Assembly (NCBI RefSeq): GCF_016428855.1
Contig: NZ_JAELTN010000013.1
Location: forward strand, 1 to 64,000
Direction: 5' to 3'
Length of the DNA: 64,000 nucleotides
Source: Pedobacter sp. ASV28
Lineage (GTDB): Bacteria; Bacteroidota; Bacteroidia; Sphingobacteriales; Sphingobacteriaceae
Shown here: positions 18,501-26,070 of the stretch, in pieces
Numbering within the stretch: the stretch's first letter is position 1
Layout: each line of letters opens with the position of its first letter
Notes under the pieces: generated by a model
Database searches by the model: none
What the model was told of the DNA's origin: nothing
What the model saw: only the letters and a program-made list of their open reading frames with translations
Position numbers and translations under genes: made by a program

Positions 18501-18967
18501 CCGTTGATTTAAAATGGACCTCCACCAACGAAATAAACACATCGTCCATAGAAATCCTAAGACGTGAGAAAGAAAACGGCTTTACAAGTATTGGAAAAAT
18601 AAGGGCAGTTAATCATCCAACTACTATTAACCACTATGCTTTGGTAGATGACAAGGCAGGACCCAATGAGTTATATTACCAATTGAAAATAATTGATAAG
18701 GATGGAGAGGTTACCTTTTCAGATATGGTATCCATTTCAAGATCTGCTATGACAGCTATTTCTATTTATCCTAATCCGGTAGCTACAAAATTATACATCA
18801 AAAATGCCACTAAATTACTTAAGGTATACAATAGTATTGGAGCATTAATGACGAAAAAAGAAATTATTGACGGGAATGACCATGTGCTCGACGTCACCGG
18901 ATACCCCAATGGAGTCTATTACCTAAAAACCATTGACAGGACGATCAAATTTATGGTGGTTAAATAA
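15581..18967 (+). CDS. Polysaccharide lyase family 8 (chondroitin AC/hyaluronate/xanthan lyase type) with DNRLRE module and T9SS sorting domain
   Basis: The 1128-residue protein has a signal peptide, a DNRLRE beta module (about residues 55-250), the PL8 alpha-toroid (about 256-615), the PL8 central and C-terminal beta domains (about 620-960), a stalk and a T9SS type A sorting domain (about 1050-1128, with YPNPV). Asn421, His470, Tyr479, Arg533 and Arg537 match, with the same spacing, Asn175, His225, Tyr234, Arg288 and Arg292 of Flavobacterium heparinum chondroitinase AC (numbers recalled). The active site is therefore intact, and it should cut uronic-acid-containing chains by beta-elimination at the cell surface or outside the cell. 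Family members differ in substrate (chondroitin, hyaluronan, xanthan). It follows the GH2 gene by 23 bases. Confidence 0.93.
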   Translation: MKILKLTFLSVLFLLGIILAFASKQKSLSISRPIISQFNANNILRAHSKSAVQTQTIIPVIADTYLDGPNGSNNNGSNNQMTVKYTNSTSNTYNRISLLKFNLQDIDQSKGRIVKAELQLFIKSTDAMNSATKRQNFDDTPYIISYSKEDSWNETAVTWNNYAGYAQSAAETDRILGNTIPYTQVNATNWAIVANSQVTWNITDALRKDYLNDSGQLLSLTLSSTAVAANMGATFHTRENGNLAYVPRIIIYQDSDIPFTLPSDTEPTVYTKIMDNISKVLYDEVSNYNAISSQAQGHLNSINPNGSWSDLTYTGDVPTNHLDRLKTMVLAYTNNQSSLYADVTLYSAIVNGLQYWYNQNPDHSNWFYDQIAYPQRIGQILILMRNGAQKTPIMLELNTLSRMKSNGGAPDQGGSQGTGANKMNIAMHWIYRACLAEDKNVLDKGVEQAFYPLFLTNGEGLQHDYSYLQHGLQLYIGGYGWDIVNGMTGVALYTVGTPYSLANEKLDYLSGFVRQAYLRAIRGQNFMFNAFGRGISRENGANQSGFSTLLNRMKVVDPTFATTYDMAIERLTNNQPASYGIEVAHTHFYSSDYTLLTKPKYTFELRSVSTRTLRNENGNGENIKGYFLADGATSIAITGTEYVNIYPTWNWSMIPGTTARNGTMVTPAQWGTAGTTTFVGGVSDTTRGVSVYDLNNNSTQAKKAWFFFDDEVVCLGAGIKATGTQEVNTTLNQCLLQSEVTTSTTDGVVNTYNGNSTTLNYTDNLEWAIQGNVGYVLPNGGNIGLTAQPRTGTWRSINGDGSTANVTKDVFTLWVKHGINPNNGNYAYIVVPNISTTIQMQNYTAQNNIQILQNTHLIQAVRHKTSNLHSFVFHAQNQTFANDTISVSTDQPCLLMVQPLANGKIKLNISDPTKTLSTITVNIKWPSLNSPKQMNISLPDGVYKGKSAVAMIASDVTALPLKILSFSAKRILNAVDLKWTSTNEINTSSIEILRREKENGFTSIGKIRAVNHPTTINHYALVDDKAGPNELYYQLKIIDKDGEVTFSDMVSISRSAMTAISIYPNPVATKLYIKNATKLLKVYNSIGALMTKKEIIDGNDHVLDVTGYPNGVYYLKTIDRTIKFMVVK

Positions 18968-18971
18968 TCAA

Positions 18972-19014
18972 GGGGTTAAGGGAAAAACAATTGATTTGTT
19001 TTTCCCTTAACCCC
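18972..19014. terminator. Bidirectional terminator with a 19-bp stem
   Basis: A perfect 19-base inverted repeat (arms 18972-18990 and 18996-19014, loop ttgat) sits between the convergent PL8 lyase and hydroxyacid dehydrogenase genes. The arms contain A-runs and T-runs, so termination is possible in both directions. Confidence 0.85.
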
Positions 19015-19018
19015 TATA

Positions 19019-20026
19019 CTATGAATAGCTTTTAATTTCGGATTTAAGAGCATGGTAAACTTCAGGGTTAATTACCTGAGGCATATGCTCCCCCTTTAAG
19101 GCCTTGACTATATTTCGTGCGGCCATCAATGCCATTTTCTCTCTTGTTTCTTCTGTGGCCGATCCAATATGAGGCAATATGCATACATTTTCCATTTGTA
19201 GTAAAGGGTTGTCCTTAGCCATAGGCTCCGGATTGGTCACATCTAGGCCCGCACCCCATATCGTACGGTTTTGTAAAGCGGTTAATAAATGTGCTTCATT
19301 ATGTATGGCACCACGAGCCGTATTGATAAAGATCGCATTCGGTTTCATTCTTTTAAATGCCTCCTCATTAAACAAGCCTCGGGTTTCATCGGTTAGGTTT
19401 ACATGAACAGACAGTACATCACTTTTCATCAACAGTTCATCGAAAGTTACGTAAGCTGCGCCTAAATCCGCTTCCGCTTTTGTGTTTCTGCTTCTGTTAT
19501 GATAGATGATAGACATTCCGTATGCTGCTTTTGCCTTTTTGGCCATTTCCATACCTATCCTACCTAGACCTAATATACCCAACGTTTTACCATATAGCTC
19601 TTGTCCCAAATTCTTGGTGGGCTCAAAAAAGCCCCATTCTCCACGTTCAATTGTTTTGTGCATATAAAATGCTTTTCTCGCTACCGATAACATCAATAAA
19701 AACGCTACATCGGCAGCTGCCTCACTCAATACATCAGGTGTATTGCTAATCGGAATTTTATACCGATTAGCGGCTCCAATATCTACCCTATCATAACCAA
19801 CACTCATTAAAGCAATCCCCTTTAGATGTGAACAAGCAGACAAAAATTGCTCATCAATTTTATTTGGGCCAACACTGAGTAAGGCTACGTGATTCTGACA
19901 TAAGGATATCAACTCATGCTGACTTAAGTCCCTTTGCTCAGTATAAACGGTAACCTCACAATCCTGATCACGTATTAATGTCAATGCATTTTCGCTTATT
20001 TTACGCGTTACTAAAACTCTATCCAT
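19019..20026 (-). CDS. D-2-hydroxyacid dehydrogenase (glyoxylate/hydroxypyruvate or 2-ketogluconate reductase type)
   Basis: The 335-residue cytoplasmic enzyme shows the NAD(P)-binding motif GILGLGRIGMEMA near residue 148, the catalytic Arg in INTARGAIHNE near 236, Glu in TNPEPM near 262 and His in LPHIGSATEETR near 284. These are the hallmarks of the D-isomer-specific 2-hydroxyacid dehydrogenase family, which reduces 2-keto acids such as glyoxylate, hydroxypyruvate or 2-ketogluconate. The substrate is not decided by sequence. It is a single gene between a strong terminator and a 160-base divergent region shared with the esterase gene. Confidence 0.9.
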   Translation of the reverse strand: MDRVLVTRKISENALTLIRDQDCEVTVYTEQRDLSQHELISLCQNHVALLSVGPNKIDEQFLSACSHLKGIALMSVGYDRVDIGAANRYKIPISNTPDVLSEAAADVAFLLMLSVARKAFYMHKTIERGEWGFFEPTKNLGQELYGKTLGILGLGRIGMEMAKKAKAAYGMSIIYHNRSRNTKAEADLGAAYVTFDELLMKSDVLSVHVNLTDETRGLFNEEAFKRMKPNAIFINTARGAIHNEAHLLTALQNRTIWGAGLDVTNPEPMAKDNPLLQMENVCILPHIGSATEETREKMALMAARNIVKALKGEHMPQVINPEVYHALKSEIKSYS

Positions 20027-20186
20027 ATTTATTTGTGCTTATAAATGTAACGCTTTTTAACACTTTATTGTTTAATTGAAGCTTTCACATTTTGGGGAAG
20101 TACTATATGTTGTCATTTATTTATACTTCTTTAAACTTTAGTCTATTTTTCCAATCTATTAGAACATATAGACTAAATCTCATTTT

Positions 20187-20972
20187 ATGAAATTCAAATT
20201 ATTGATACTTGTTATTCTTTTTTTTCATCAAGCTTTTGGTCAGAATGTTGCCCCAAAAACAATGGAGTGGTCTATTAATGGGGATATCCGAAAGGCTTTG
20301 GTATATATTCCTTCATCGGCAAAGACAAAAGCAACACCTATTATATTCGCCTATCATGGACACGGTGGTACTATGGAAAACATGTTTAAGACCAGGAGCT
20401 TTGATAAAATTTGGCCCGAAGCCATTTTCATTTGTCCGCAGGGATTGAACACGCCTGGTATACTCACCGATCCCGAAGGTAACAAAGCTGGATGGGTGAT
20501 GACTGATCAAAGCAACAACAACAGAGATTTGCTTTTTTTTGACGCAATGCTAAAAACTTTGCGAGCCGATTACAAAATCGATAACAGCAGGATATATGTT
20601 ACCGGTCATTCTAATGGAGGTGGGTTTACCTACCTACTTTGGGCCACCAGAGGTGACGAATTTGCAGCATTTGCTCCTACAGCCACCGCGGCTATGAAAC
20701 TCGTCAATAAAATGAAACCAAAACCGGCATTTCATTTAATGGGAGAAACCGATCCACTGGTAAAACCATGGCTACAGAAGCTTACCTACAATGCGGTCTT
20801 AAAAATGAATGGCTGTAGTCAGGAAGGCCTAAAGTTAGATAGCAATATGACATTATACAAAGGAAAAGACGGTAATGATGTCATTATTTTCATCCATTCA
20901 GGCGGGCATCAATACCCCAAAAACGCAAACGAACCTATTGTCAATTTTTTCAAAAGCCACGCTAAAAAATAA
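20187..20972 (+). CDS. Secreted alpha/beta hydrolase, esterase/PHB depolymerase family (CE1-like)
   Basis: The 261-residue protein has a signal peptide (about 1-18, ending AFGQ). The alpha/beta hydrolase core shows the oxyanion segment FAYHGHGGT (about residues 53-61), the nucleophile elbow GHSNGGG with Ser142, an acidic residue in GETDPLV and a His in HSGGHQYP. This arrangement is that of LpqC/PHB depolymerase and feruloyl-esterase-like proteins, so it likely hydrolyses esters on polysaccharides or polyesters outside the cytoplasm. The substrate is unknown. It is 82 bases upstream of the epimerase gene on the same strand. Confidence 0.85.
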   Translation: MKFKLLILVILFFHQAFGQNVAPKTMEWSINGDIRKALVYIPSSAKTKATPIIFAYHGHGGTMENMFKTRSFDKIWPEAIFICPQGLNTPGILTDPEGNKAGWVMTDQSNNNRDLLFFDAMLKTLRADYKIDNSRIYVTGHSNGGGFTYLLWATRGDEFAAFAPTATAAMKLVNKMKPKPAFHLMGETDPLVKPWLQKLTYNAVLKMNGCSQEGLKLDSNMTLYKGKDGNDVIIFIHSGGHQYPKNANEPIVNFFKSHAKK

Positions 20973-21054
20973 GGCTTCAATTATTGATTAAAAACTAAAA
21001 AATTTAATGAAGCGGTCATTACAAACCAAATTCCTAATTTAGGGTTTAGTTAAT

Positions 21055-21963
21055 ATGACAAAAAATATTCTCATTGCAGGCGCAACTGGCTTAGTTGGAA
21101 ATAGATTGATAGCAGAGCTAAAGAGTCATGGCCATCAGGTCGCTATCTTATCCCGCCGACCTGTACACATTCAACATGTTAAGGTCTTTCTTTGGGATAT
21201 TGATCGACAAACCATAGACCAGAATGCCCTTGAACATATCGACACCATAATTAATCTTACCGGAGAAGGCATTGCCGACGAGAAATGGACAGCAGAACGT
21301 AAACAAAAAATTATAGACAGCAGGATAAAATCTGCTGAACTGCTTTATAAGGCCGTTGCCGAAACCAATGCCAAGGTACGAACCTATATTTCTGCATCAG
21401 CTGTTGGCCTTTACGGAGATAGAGGAGACGAAATCCTAGAGGAAGAGAGTGCGCCCGGCCAAGGTTTTTTAGCAGATTGCTGCATTAAATGGGAAAATGC
21501 TGCAGATAAGGGCCTAACCCTCGGCATAAGGGTAGTTAAAATAAGGATAGGTATTGTCTTAAGTAAGGAAGGAGGCGCATTAGCGGCTATAGAAAAGCCC
21601 ATCAAATATTTTGTAGGCGCTCCTTTGGGTTCAGGCAAGCAATGGATACCATGGATACATCTTGATGACATTGCCGGCATTTTCAGGAAAGCTGTTGAAG
21701 ATACGGAAATGGCAGGTGCTTATCATGCTGTAGCCCCCTCTATTGTAACCAACAAAACCTTAACCCAAACCTTAGCTAAAGTATTGCACCGACCTGTTTG
21801 GCCATTTTCAGTACCTAAATCTGTGTTAAAAATTCTTTTAGGAGAGCAGTATATCCTACCTTTGATGAGCACAAATGCTTCAGCACAAAAAATATTGGAT
21901 ACAGGCTATTCATTTAAATACCTTAACCTAGAAGAAGCCTTAAGCGCCATCTATCGTAATTAA
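21055..21963 (+). CDS. TIGR01777 family epimerase (SDR39U1/YfcH-like)
   Basis: The 302-residue protein is an extended short-chain dehydrogenase-like protein. It has an N-terminal nucleotide-binding GATGLVGNRL motif (residues 7-16), the family segments INLTGEGIADEKWT, ISASAVGLYGDRGDE and GSGKQWIPWIHLDD, and a C-terminal DUF1731-type end. The family is widely conserved and called NAD-dependent epimerase, but no substrate is established. No signal peptide is seen. The downstream photolyase gene begins 52 bases after the stop. Confidence 0.9.
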   Translation: MTKNILIAGATGLVGNRLIAELKSHGHQVAILSRRPVHIQHVKVFLWDIDRQTIDQNALEHIDTIINLTGEGIADEKWTAERKQKIIDSRIKSAELLYKAVAETNAKVRTYISASAVGLYGDRGDEILEEESAPGQGFLADCCIKWENAADKGLTLGIRVVKIRIGIVLSKEGGALAAIEKPIKYFVGAPLGSGKQWIPWIHLDDIAGIFRKAVEDTEMAGAYHAVAPSIVTNKTLTQTLAKVLHRPVWPFSVPKSVLKILLGEQYILPLMSTNASAQKILDTGYSFKYLNLEEALSAIYRN

Positions 21964-22015
21964 AACGATAGACGATTGAGAATTCAATTCATCTATTATA
22001 AGACATATAAAAAGC

Positions 22016-23329
22016 ATGAGACCAAAAATTAGTGTTTGCTGGTTACGTAGAGACTTAAGGCTAAATGACCATGCAGCACTCTATCATGCCCTAAAAAGTG
22101 GCATACCTGTATTGGTTGTTTTTATTTTTGACAAAAATATTCTGGAGAAATTAAATGCTAAAACAGATGCCAGGGTCTCTTTCATTTATCAAGTTTTGGA
22201 TAAATTAAATAAAGAGCTAGTCGATTTAGGCTCCTCCCTTTTTATCAAATTTGCCACACCAAAAAATGCATGGCTAGAAATCTTAAAAGATTTTGAGGTT
22301 AAAGCGGTATATACCAATCATGATTATGAGCCGTACGCCCAACAAAGAGATGAAGCCATTGCCGAGCTGCTTGGACAGCATGGCATTTCTTTCCATACCT
22401 ATAAGGACCAAGTGATTTTTGAAAAAGACGAACTAACAAAAGCCGATGGGAAGCCCTATAGTGTTTTTACCCCCTATTACAAGCAATGGCTTAAAAAGCT
22501 GAATTCGTTTTATGTAAAAGCCTACCCAACTCAAACCTATTTTGGGCATCTATATCAAACAATGCCTTTTGCTTTCCCAGAGCTACAAGATTTTGGTTTT
22601 ATGCCAAATGAAGCTATATTTCCGGCAATTAACTACCAAGAGAAAATTGACCACTATGATGAGCTAAGGGATTACCCTGCTAAAGATGCTACGACACATT
22701 TGGGCCTACACCTCAGATTCGGAACGGTAAGCATACGTGAGGTTGTGGCCATTGCCCTCGAAAAAAATGTAGAGAAATGGCTTTCAGAACTGGTTTGGAG
22801 AGAATTTTACATGATGATCTTATGGCATTTTCCCCACACCGTAACCCAAGCCTTCAAACCTGATTACGACAAGATCCAATGGCGAAATAATGAAAAAGAA
22901 TTTAAGTCCTGGTGTGAAGGTGAAACTGGCTATCCCCTCGTTGATGCAGGCATGAGGCAACTGAACAAAACAGGCTTCATGCATAATCGCGTACGCATGG
23001 TAGTAGCCAGTTTTCTATGTAAACATCTTTTAATTGATTGGCGTTGGGGCGAAGCCTATTTTGCAGACAAGCTACTAGACTATGAACAAGCAAGTAATGT
23101 AGGTGGTTGGCAATGGGCTTGTGGCTCGGGCAATGATGCCGCCCCGTATTTTAGGGTTTTTAATCCCGAGTTACAGCTAAAGAAATTTGATCCTAAAATG
23201 GAATACGTATTCAAATGGGCGCCTCAATATCAATTAGCGATAGCACCAATGCCCATTGTAGATCATAATTTTGCAAGGGAAAGGGCGCTTAAGGTCTACA
23301 AAACTGCATTAAATGAAAAAGCCAGCTAA
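22016..23329 (+). CDS. phr: Deoxyribodipyrimidine photolyase / cryptochrome family
   Basis: The 437-residue flavoprotein has the N-terminal photolyase antenna domain (CWLRRDLRLNDHAAL near residue 8) and the C-terminal FAD-binding domain with LVWREFYMMILWH, GYPLVDAGMRQL, HNRVRMVVASFL and the WQWACGSGNDAAPYFRVFNP stretch. These are the residues that hold FAD and the pyrimidine dimer in class I photolyases, which repair UV lesions with light; a cryptochrome-type sensor role cannot be fully excluded. A terminator hairpin overlaps its stop codon and also serves the FKBP genes on the opposite strand. Confidence 0.93.
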   Translation: MRPKISVCWLRRDLRLNDHAALYHALKSGIPVLVVFIFDKNILEKLNAKTDARVSFIYQVLDKLNKELVDLGSSLFIKFATPKNAWLEILKDFEVKAVYTNHDYEPYAQQRDEAIAELLGQHGISFHTYKDQVIFEKDELTKADGKPYSVFTPYYKQWLKKLNSFYVKAYPTQTYFGHLYQTMPFAFPELQDFGFMPNEAIFPAINYQEKIDHYDELRDYPAKDATTHLGLHLRFGTVSIREVVAIALEKNVEKWLSELVWREFYMMILWHFPHTVTQAFKPDYDKIQWRNNEKEFKSWCEGETGYPLVDAGMRQLNKTGFMHNRVRMVVASFLCKHLLIDWRWGEAYFADKLLDYEQASNVGGWQWACGSGNDAAPYFRVFNPELQLKKFDPKMEYVFKWAPQYQLAIAPMPIVDHNFARERALKVYKTALNEKAS

Positions 23330-23339
23330 ACTGCTGGCT
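23315..23339. terminator. Hairpin terminator shared by photolyase and FKBP genes
   Basis: AGCCAGC and GCTGGCT form a 7-bp stem with a 6-base loop (23320-23339) overlapping the photolyase stop. On the minus strand the stem is followed by five T's, so it is best as a terminator of the FKBP gene pair; on the plus strand the downstream DNA is only moderately T-rich. Confidence 0.7.
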
Positions 23340-23354
23340 CTCATCTTATTTCTT

Positions 23355-24212
23355 TTAGTTCGTAACGCTCGTTATCTCTATGGTAAAGTCTAGAACTGCA
23401 TTTGGAGGTATAGAACCACTTCCCAAAACGCCATAGCCTAAATTAGAAGGAATAAAAAGTCTGACTTTCGCTCCAGCGGTAAACAATGGTAGCACCTTTT
23501 CCCAACCTGGTATTACACTTAAAAGTGTTGTAGAGAAGGAATCATTACTGTCAAATTGAGTTCCATCTAATGTTCTACCTGTATATTTATAAACTACCGT
23601 AGAATGTTGATCTATTACATCGGTACCTGTACCTGGGGTAATCACCTGGTAATAAACCCCTGAAGGGTGCTTAGTAGCCGTTATTCCTTTGGCCGTTAAA
23701 AAAGCTTGTATCCTGTTATCATCCAATTGTTGTTGTGACTTTTCAGTATAAATATTCAAATCAGACAATATAACCTCATTAGAGGGAATATTGCCATTTC
23801 CATTCTTTCCAAAAGCTAAATAAGATGGCAAGATAACCTTAACCTTAGCACCACGTTTTACTTTAAGCATTACCGGTCTAAAAGCAGCAGGACTGGTTAC
23901 ATAGCCTACATAAGTAGCATTATTGGTATTGGTATTAATAGCTTGGTAAACTGTACCTGATAACGATTTGATATCGAAGTCATACAATACTGAATCCGTA
24001 TTTTTCAATAGATCGCCTGTTCCTTCACTTACAATTTGGTAATAGAACCCAGAATCATCCCTCTTCATGATGCCATCGAGATTATTTTGGGCGATATAGG
24101 CTTTGATCTTGGCCTCATCTATACTTTCAATACTTTCGTACTCTTTTTTGCAAGAGCTAAATAAGATTAGGACACCAAAAAATGTCGCAAGATATAAGGT
24201 TGTTTTACGCAT
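23355..24212 (-). CDS. FKBP-type peptidyl-prolyl isomerase lipoprotein with two FKBP-like domains
   Basis: The protein has a lipoprotein signal (MRKTTLYL... ending FSSC). Two FKBP-like units follow: an N-terminal degenerate one (about residues 55-160, ending in a VKVILPSYLAFG segment) and a C-terminal canonical one (about 180-285, with VIPGWEKVLPLFTAGAKVRL and IPSNLGYG). FKBPs accelerate cis-trans isomerisation of Xaa-Pro bonds, here in the envelope. I chose the ATG at 24212 because it opens the signal peptide; an upstream ATG at 24230 overlaps the previous stop. It is the second gene of a two-gene FKBP operon, 7 bases downstream of the first. Confidence 0.87.
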   Translation of the reverse strand: MRKTTLYLATFFGVLILFSSCKKEYESIESIDEAKIKAYIAQNNLDGIMKRDDSGFYYQIVSEGTGDLLKNTDSVLYDFDIKSLSGTVYQAINTNTNNATYVGYVTSPAAFRPVMLKVKRGAKVKVILPSYLAFGKNGNGNIPSNEVILSDLNIYTEKSQQQLDDNRIQAFLTAKGITATKHPSGVYYQVITPGTGTDVIDQHSTVVYKYTGRTLDGTQFDSNDSFSTTLLSVIPGWEKVLPLFTAGAKVRLFIPSNLGYGVLGSGSIPPNAVLDFTIEITSVTN

Positions 24213-24219
24213 TAAAATG

Positions 24220-24690
24220 TTATTGAGCATTGAGTAAATCTATAGTAAAATCTAAAACAGCATTTTTAGGAATGCCAGCTCCTGGTGAAGCGTTGCCATA
24301 AGCCAAAGTAGAAGGTATGATCAATCTAATACGCCCGCCTACTTTTACCAAAGGTACACCAATAGTCCAACCCTGGATAACTCCAGTTAAGGGAAAAGTA
24401 ACAGCAGCCTTTGATTTATCAAAAATACTACCATCCAAAAGCTTACCTTCATAATTCACGCTCACTGTTGAAGCGGCGGTAACCGTACTTCCAGTTCCTT
24501 CGGTAAGAATTTGATAATAGAGGCCAGAACTGTGCTTTGTAGCAATAATCTTATTTTGTGTGATAAATTCAGTGATGAGCAAATCGTCTTTTGCCGCCTG
24601 TTTTTCTACATCATACTTATCTTTATTACAAGAGCTTACCAAAAAAACCATGGCACAGCTCCATAATAAAAACCCAGCTTTTAACTTCAT
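24220..24690 (-). CDS. FKBP-type peptidyl-prolyl isomerase lipoprotein
   Basis: This 156-residue protein has a lipoprotein signal (LVSSC, Cys about residue 21), a short linker and a single FKBP domain with VNYEGKLLDGSIFDKS, VIQGWTIGVPLVKVGGRI and IPSTLAYG. It is a predicted periplasmic or membrane-tethered folding catalyst. The frame could begin at a TTG at 24693, but the ATG at 24690 is preferred. A consensus promoter lies so close upstream that the mRNA may begin at the start codon. The gene is followed after 7 bases by a larger FKBP paralogue. Confidence 0.88.
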   Translation of the reverse strand: MKLKAGFLLWSCAMVFLVSSCNKDKYDVEKQAAKDDLLITEFITQNKIIATKHSSGLYYQILTEGTGSTVTAASTVSVNYEGKLLDGSIFDKSKAAVTFPLTGVIQGWTIGVPLVKVGGRIRLIIPSTLAYGNASPGAGIPKNAVLDFTIDLLNAQ

Positions 24691-24694
24691 CAAG

Positions 24695-24726
24695 CAAAAA
24701 TAAGCTTTTAAACCCGATGCTACAAT
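24695..24726 (-). promoter_or_regulatory. Predicted promoter of the FKBP operon, possibly leaderless
   Basis: On the minus strand ATTG, 20 bases, then TATTTTTG matches the Bacteroidota pattern TTTG-N19/20-TAnnTTTG. The -7 box ends four bases before the ATG at 24690, so transcription would start at or next to the start codon. Confidence 0.6.
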
Positions 24727-24937
24727 TTTTAACCAATTTTAACACATTAGAATGCAATATTAAAAAGACTCGAAAAATTAGGTATATACAATTGAACAAT
24801 GGGGAAATAGTATTTGCCACTTCCTTCCTATGCCTCAATTTACACTTAAGATCATGGACAGCCTCCATTTTTTAACATCTTTTCTGGTCTTATCAAACTT
24901 TCAATCAGTCTTATATAAGAACTAAAACTTAAAAACA

Positions 24938-25996
24938 ATGAAAAGAAATTTAAAAATGTTAGCCGTGATGTCCGTTTTGGCCATTACGCTCTACTCATGT
25001 GCTAAACAGGAAGTTTCTGATCCGTCAAATGCTACTGCCGCAAATTCGTTAAAGGCAAACGGTACCATGGCGGGCCTCAGCACAACCACTACCTACATTC
25101 CCGGCACCAGCTACAAATACTATGTAACCAAAGACGCTTCTAGCTTCCTTGCTATTGAGTATATTGCCGGAGACGAATCTTCTAGACTGATCATCGCAGC
25201 ACCCCACGGTGGATTGACACAACCCTCATTCATGAAAACAAGGACAGATACCTATGATTATGGAACACTCCCCTACGATCAATATAGTACAGACACGAGC
25301 TTTTCTGACATTGCCGATAGTAAAACAAGAGAATTAGCCATTTCAATAGCAGACTCCATACGCATTAAAACCGGTAAAAGGCCACACTTGATCATCAATC
25401 ATCTTCATCGCTCCAAACTAGATGCCAACCGACGACGTGAGGTAGCTACACAAGGAGGTATTTACGCTGGTCCAGCTTGGGACAAATTTCACGAATACAT
25501 CGATGCAGCAAAGGCCACCATCAATGCCAATCATCCTTCGGGACTTTTTATAGATGTTCATGGCCAAGCCCATACTCCAGAGAGAACCGAAGTTGGTTAT
25601 TTACTTACCAAAACGCAACTCACCACTTATACCAGTTCTTTAGGAAGCCTAACCAGTTCCTCAAGCATCAAAGCAATGGTAGTACCTGGCGTTACCCACA
25701 CCAGCTTGATCAAGGGTACCAATGCCCTTGGCACTTTACTTAACACCCAGCTGGGCTATATGGTGACCCCCAGCTCAACTTATCCCATGCCTGGTGATGC
25801 CACTATTTTTACAGATGGGAACTATTTCAATGGGGGATACAATACATCCCGTCACGGTTCAAAATTTGATGGAACGATTTCCGGAATCCAGATCGAGTTC
25901 AATCAAGGGGTAAGACTAACCGATAGCACCAGGCCAACCTATGCGGGCAAAATTGCCAATGCATTAAATACCTATCTTCAAACGTATTTCAATTAG
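24938..25996 (+). CDS. Lipoprotein with N-formylglutamate amidohydrolase-like fold
   Basis: The 352-residue protein has a lipoprotein signal ending LYSCAK. The mature part shows the pattern of the N-formylglutamate amidohydrolase (FGase) family: IIAAPHGG near residue 88, INHLHRSKLDANRR near 150-163 and FIDVHGQAH near 205, supplying the His, Asp and Glu residues expected to bind a metal. FGases cleave formylglutamate in histidine breakdown in the cytoplasm; here the protein is exported and lipidated, and no hut genes are near, so its natural substrate is probably a different amide or peptide. It is a single gene with its own hairpin downstream. Confidence 0.7.
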   Translation: MKRNLKMLAVMSVLAITLYSCAKQEVSDPSNATAANSLKANGTMAGLSTTTTYIPGTSYKYYVTKDASSFLAIEYIAGDESSRLIIAAPHGGLTQPSFMKTRTDTYDYGTLPYDQYSTDTSFSDIADSKTRELAISIADSIRIKTGKRPHLIINHLHRSKLDANRRREVATQGGIYAGPAWDKFHEYIDAAKATINANHPSGLFIDVHGQAHTPERTEVGYLLTKTQLTTYTSSLGSLTSSSSIKAMVVPGVTHTSLIKGTNALGTLLNTQLGYMVTPSSTYPMPGDATIFTDGNYFNGGYNTSRHGSKFDGTISGIQIEFNQGVRLTDSTRPTYAGKIANALNTYLQTYFN

Positions 25997-26008
25997 TACA
26001 ATATGCAA

Positions 26009-26046
26009 AAGAGGATGTCCGAAAATTACTTTTTGGACATCCTCTT
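26009..26046. terminator. Bidirectional terminator hairpin
   Basis: A perfect 12-bp stem (AAGAGGATGTCC and its complement) with a 14-base loop lies between convergent genes. A short T-run follows the stem on the minus strand. Confidence 0.8.
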
Positions 26047-26070
26047 GCTAATGATATAGTACTTTTCCTT

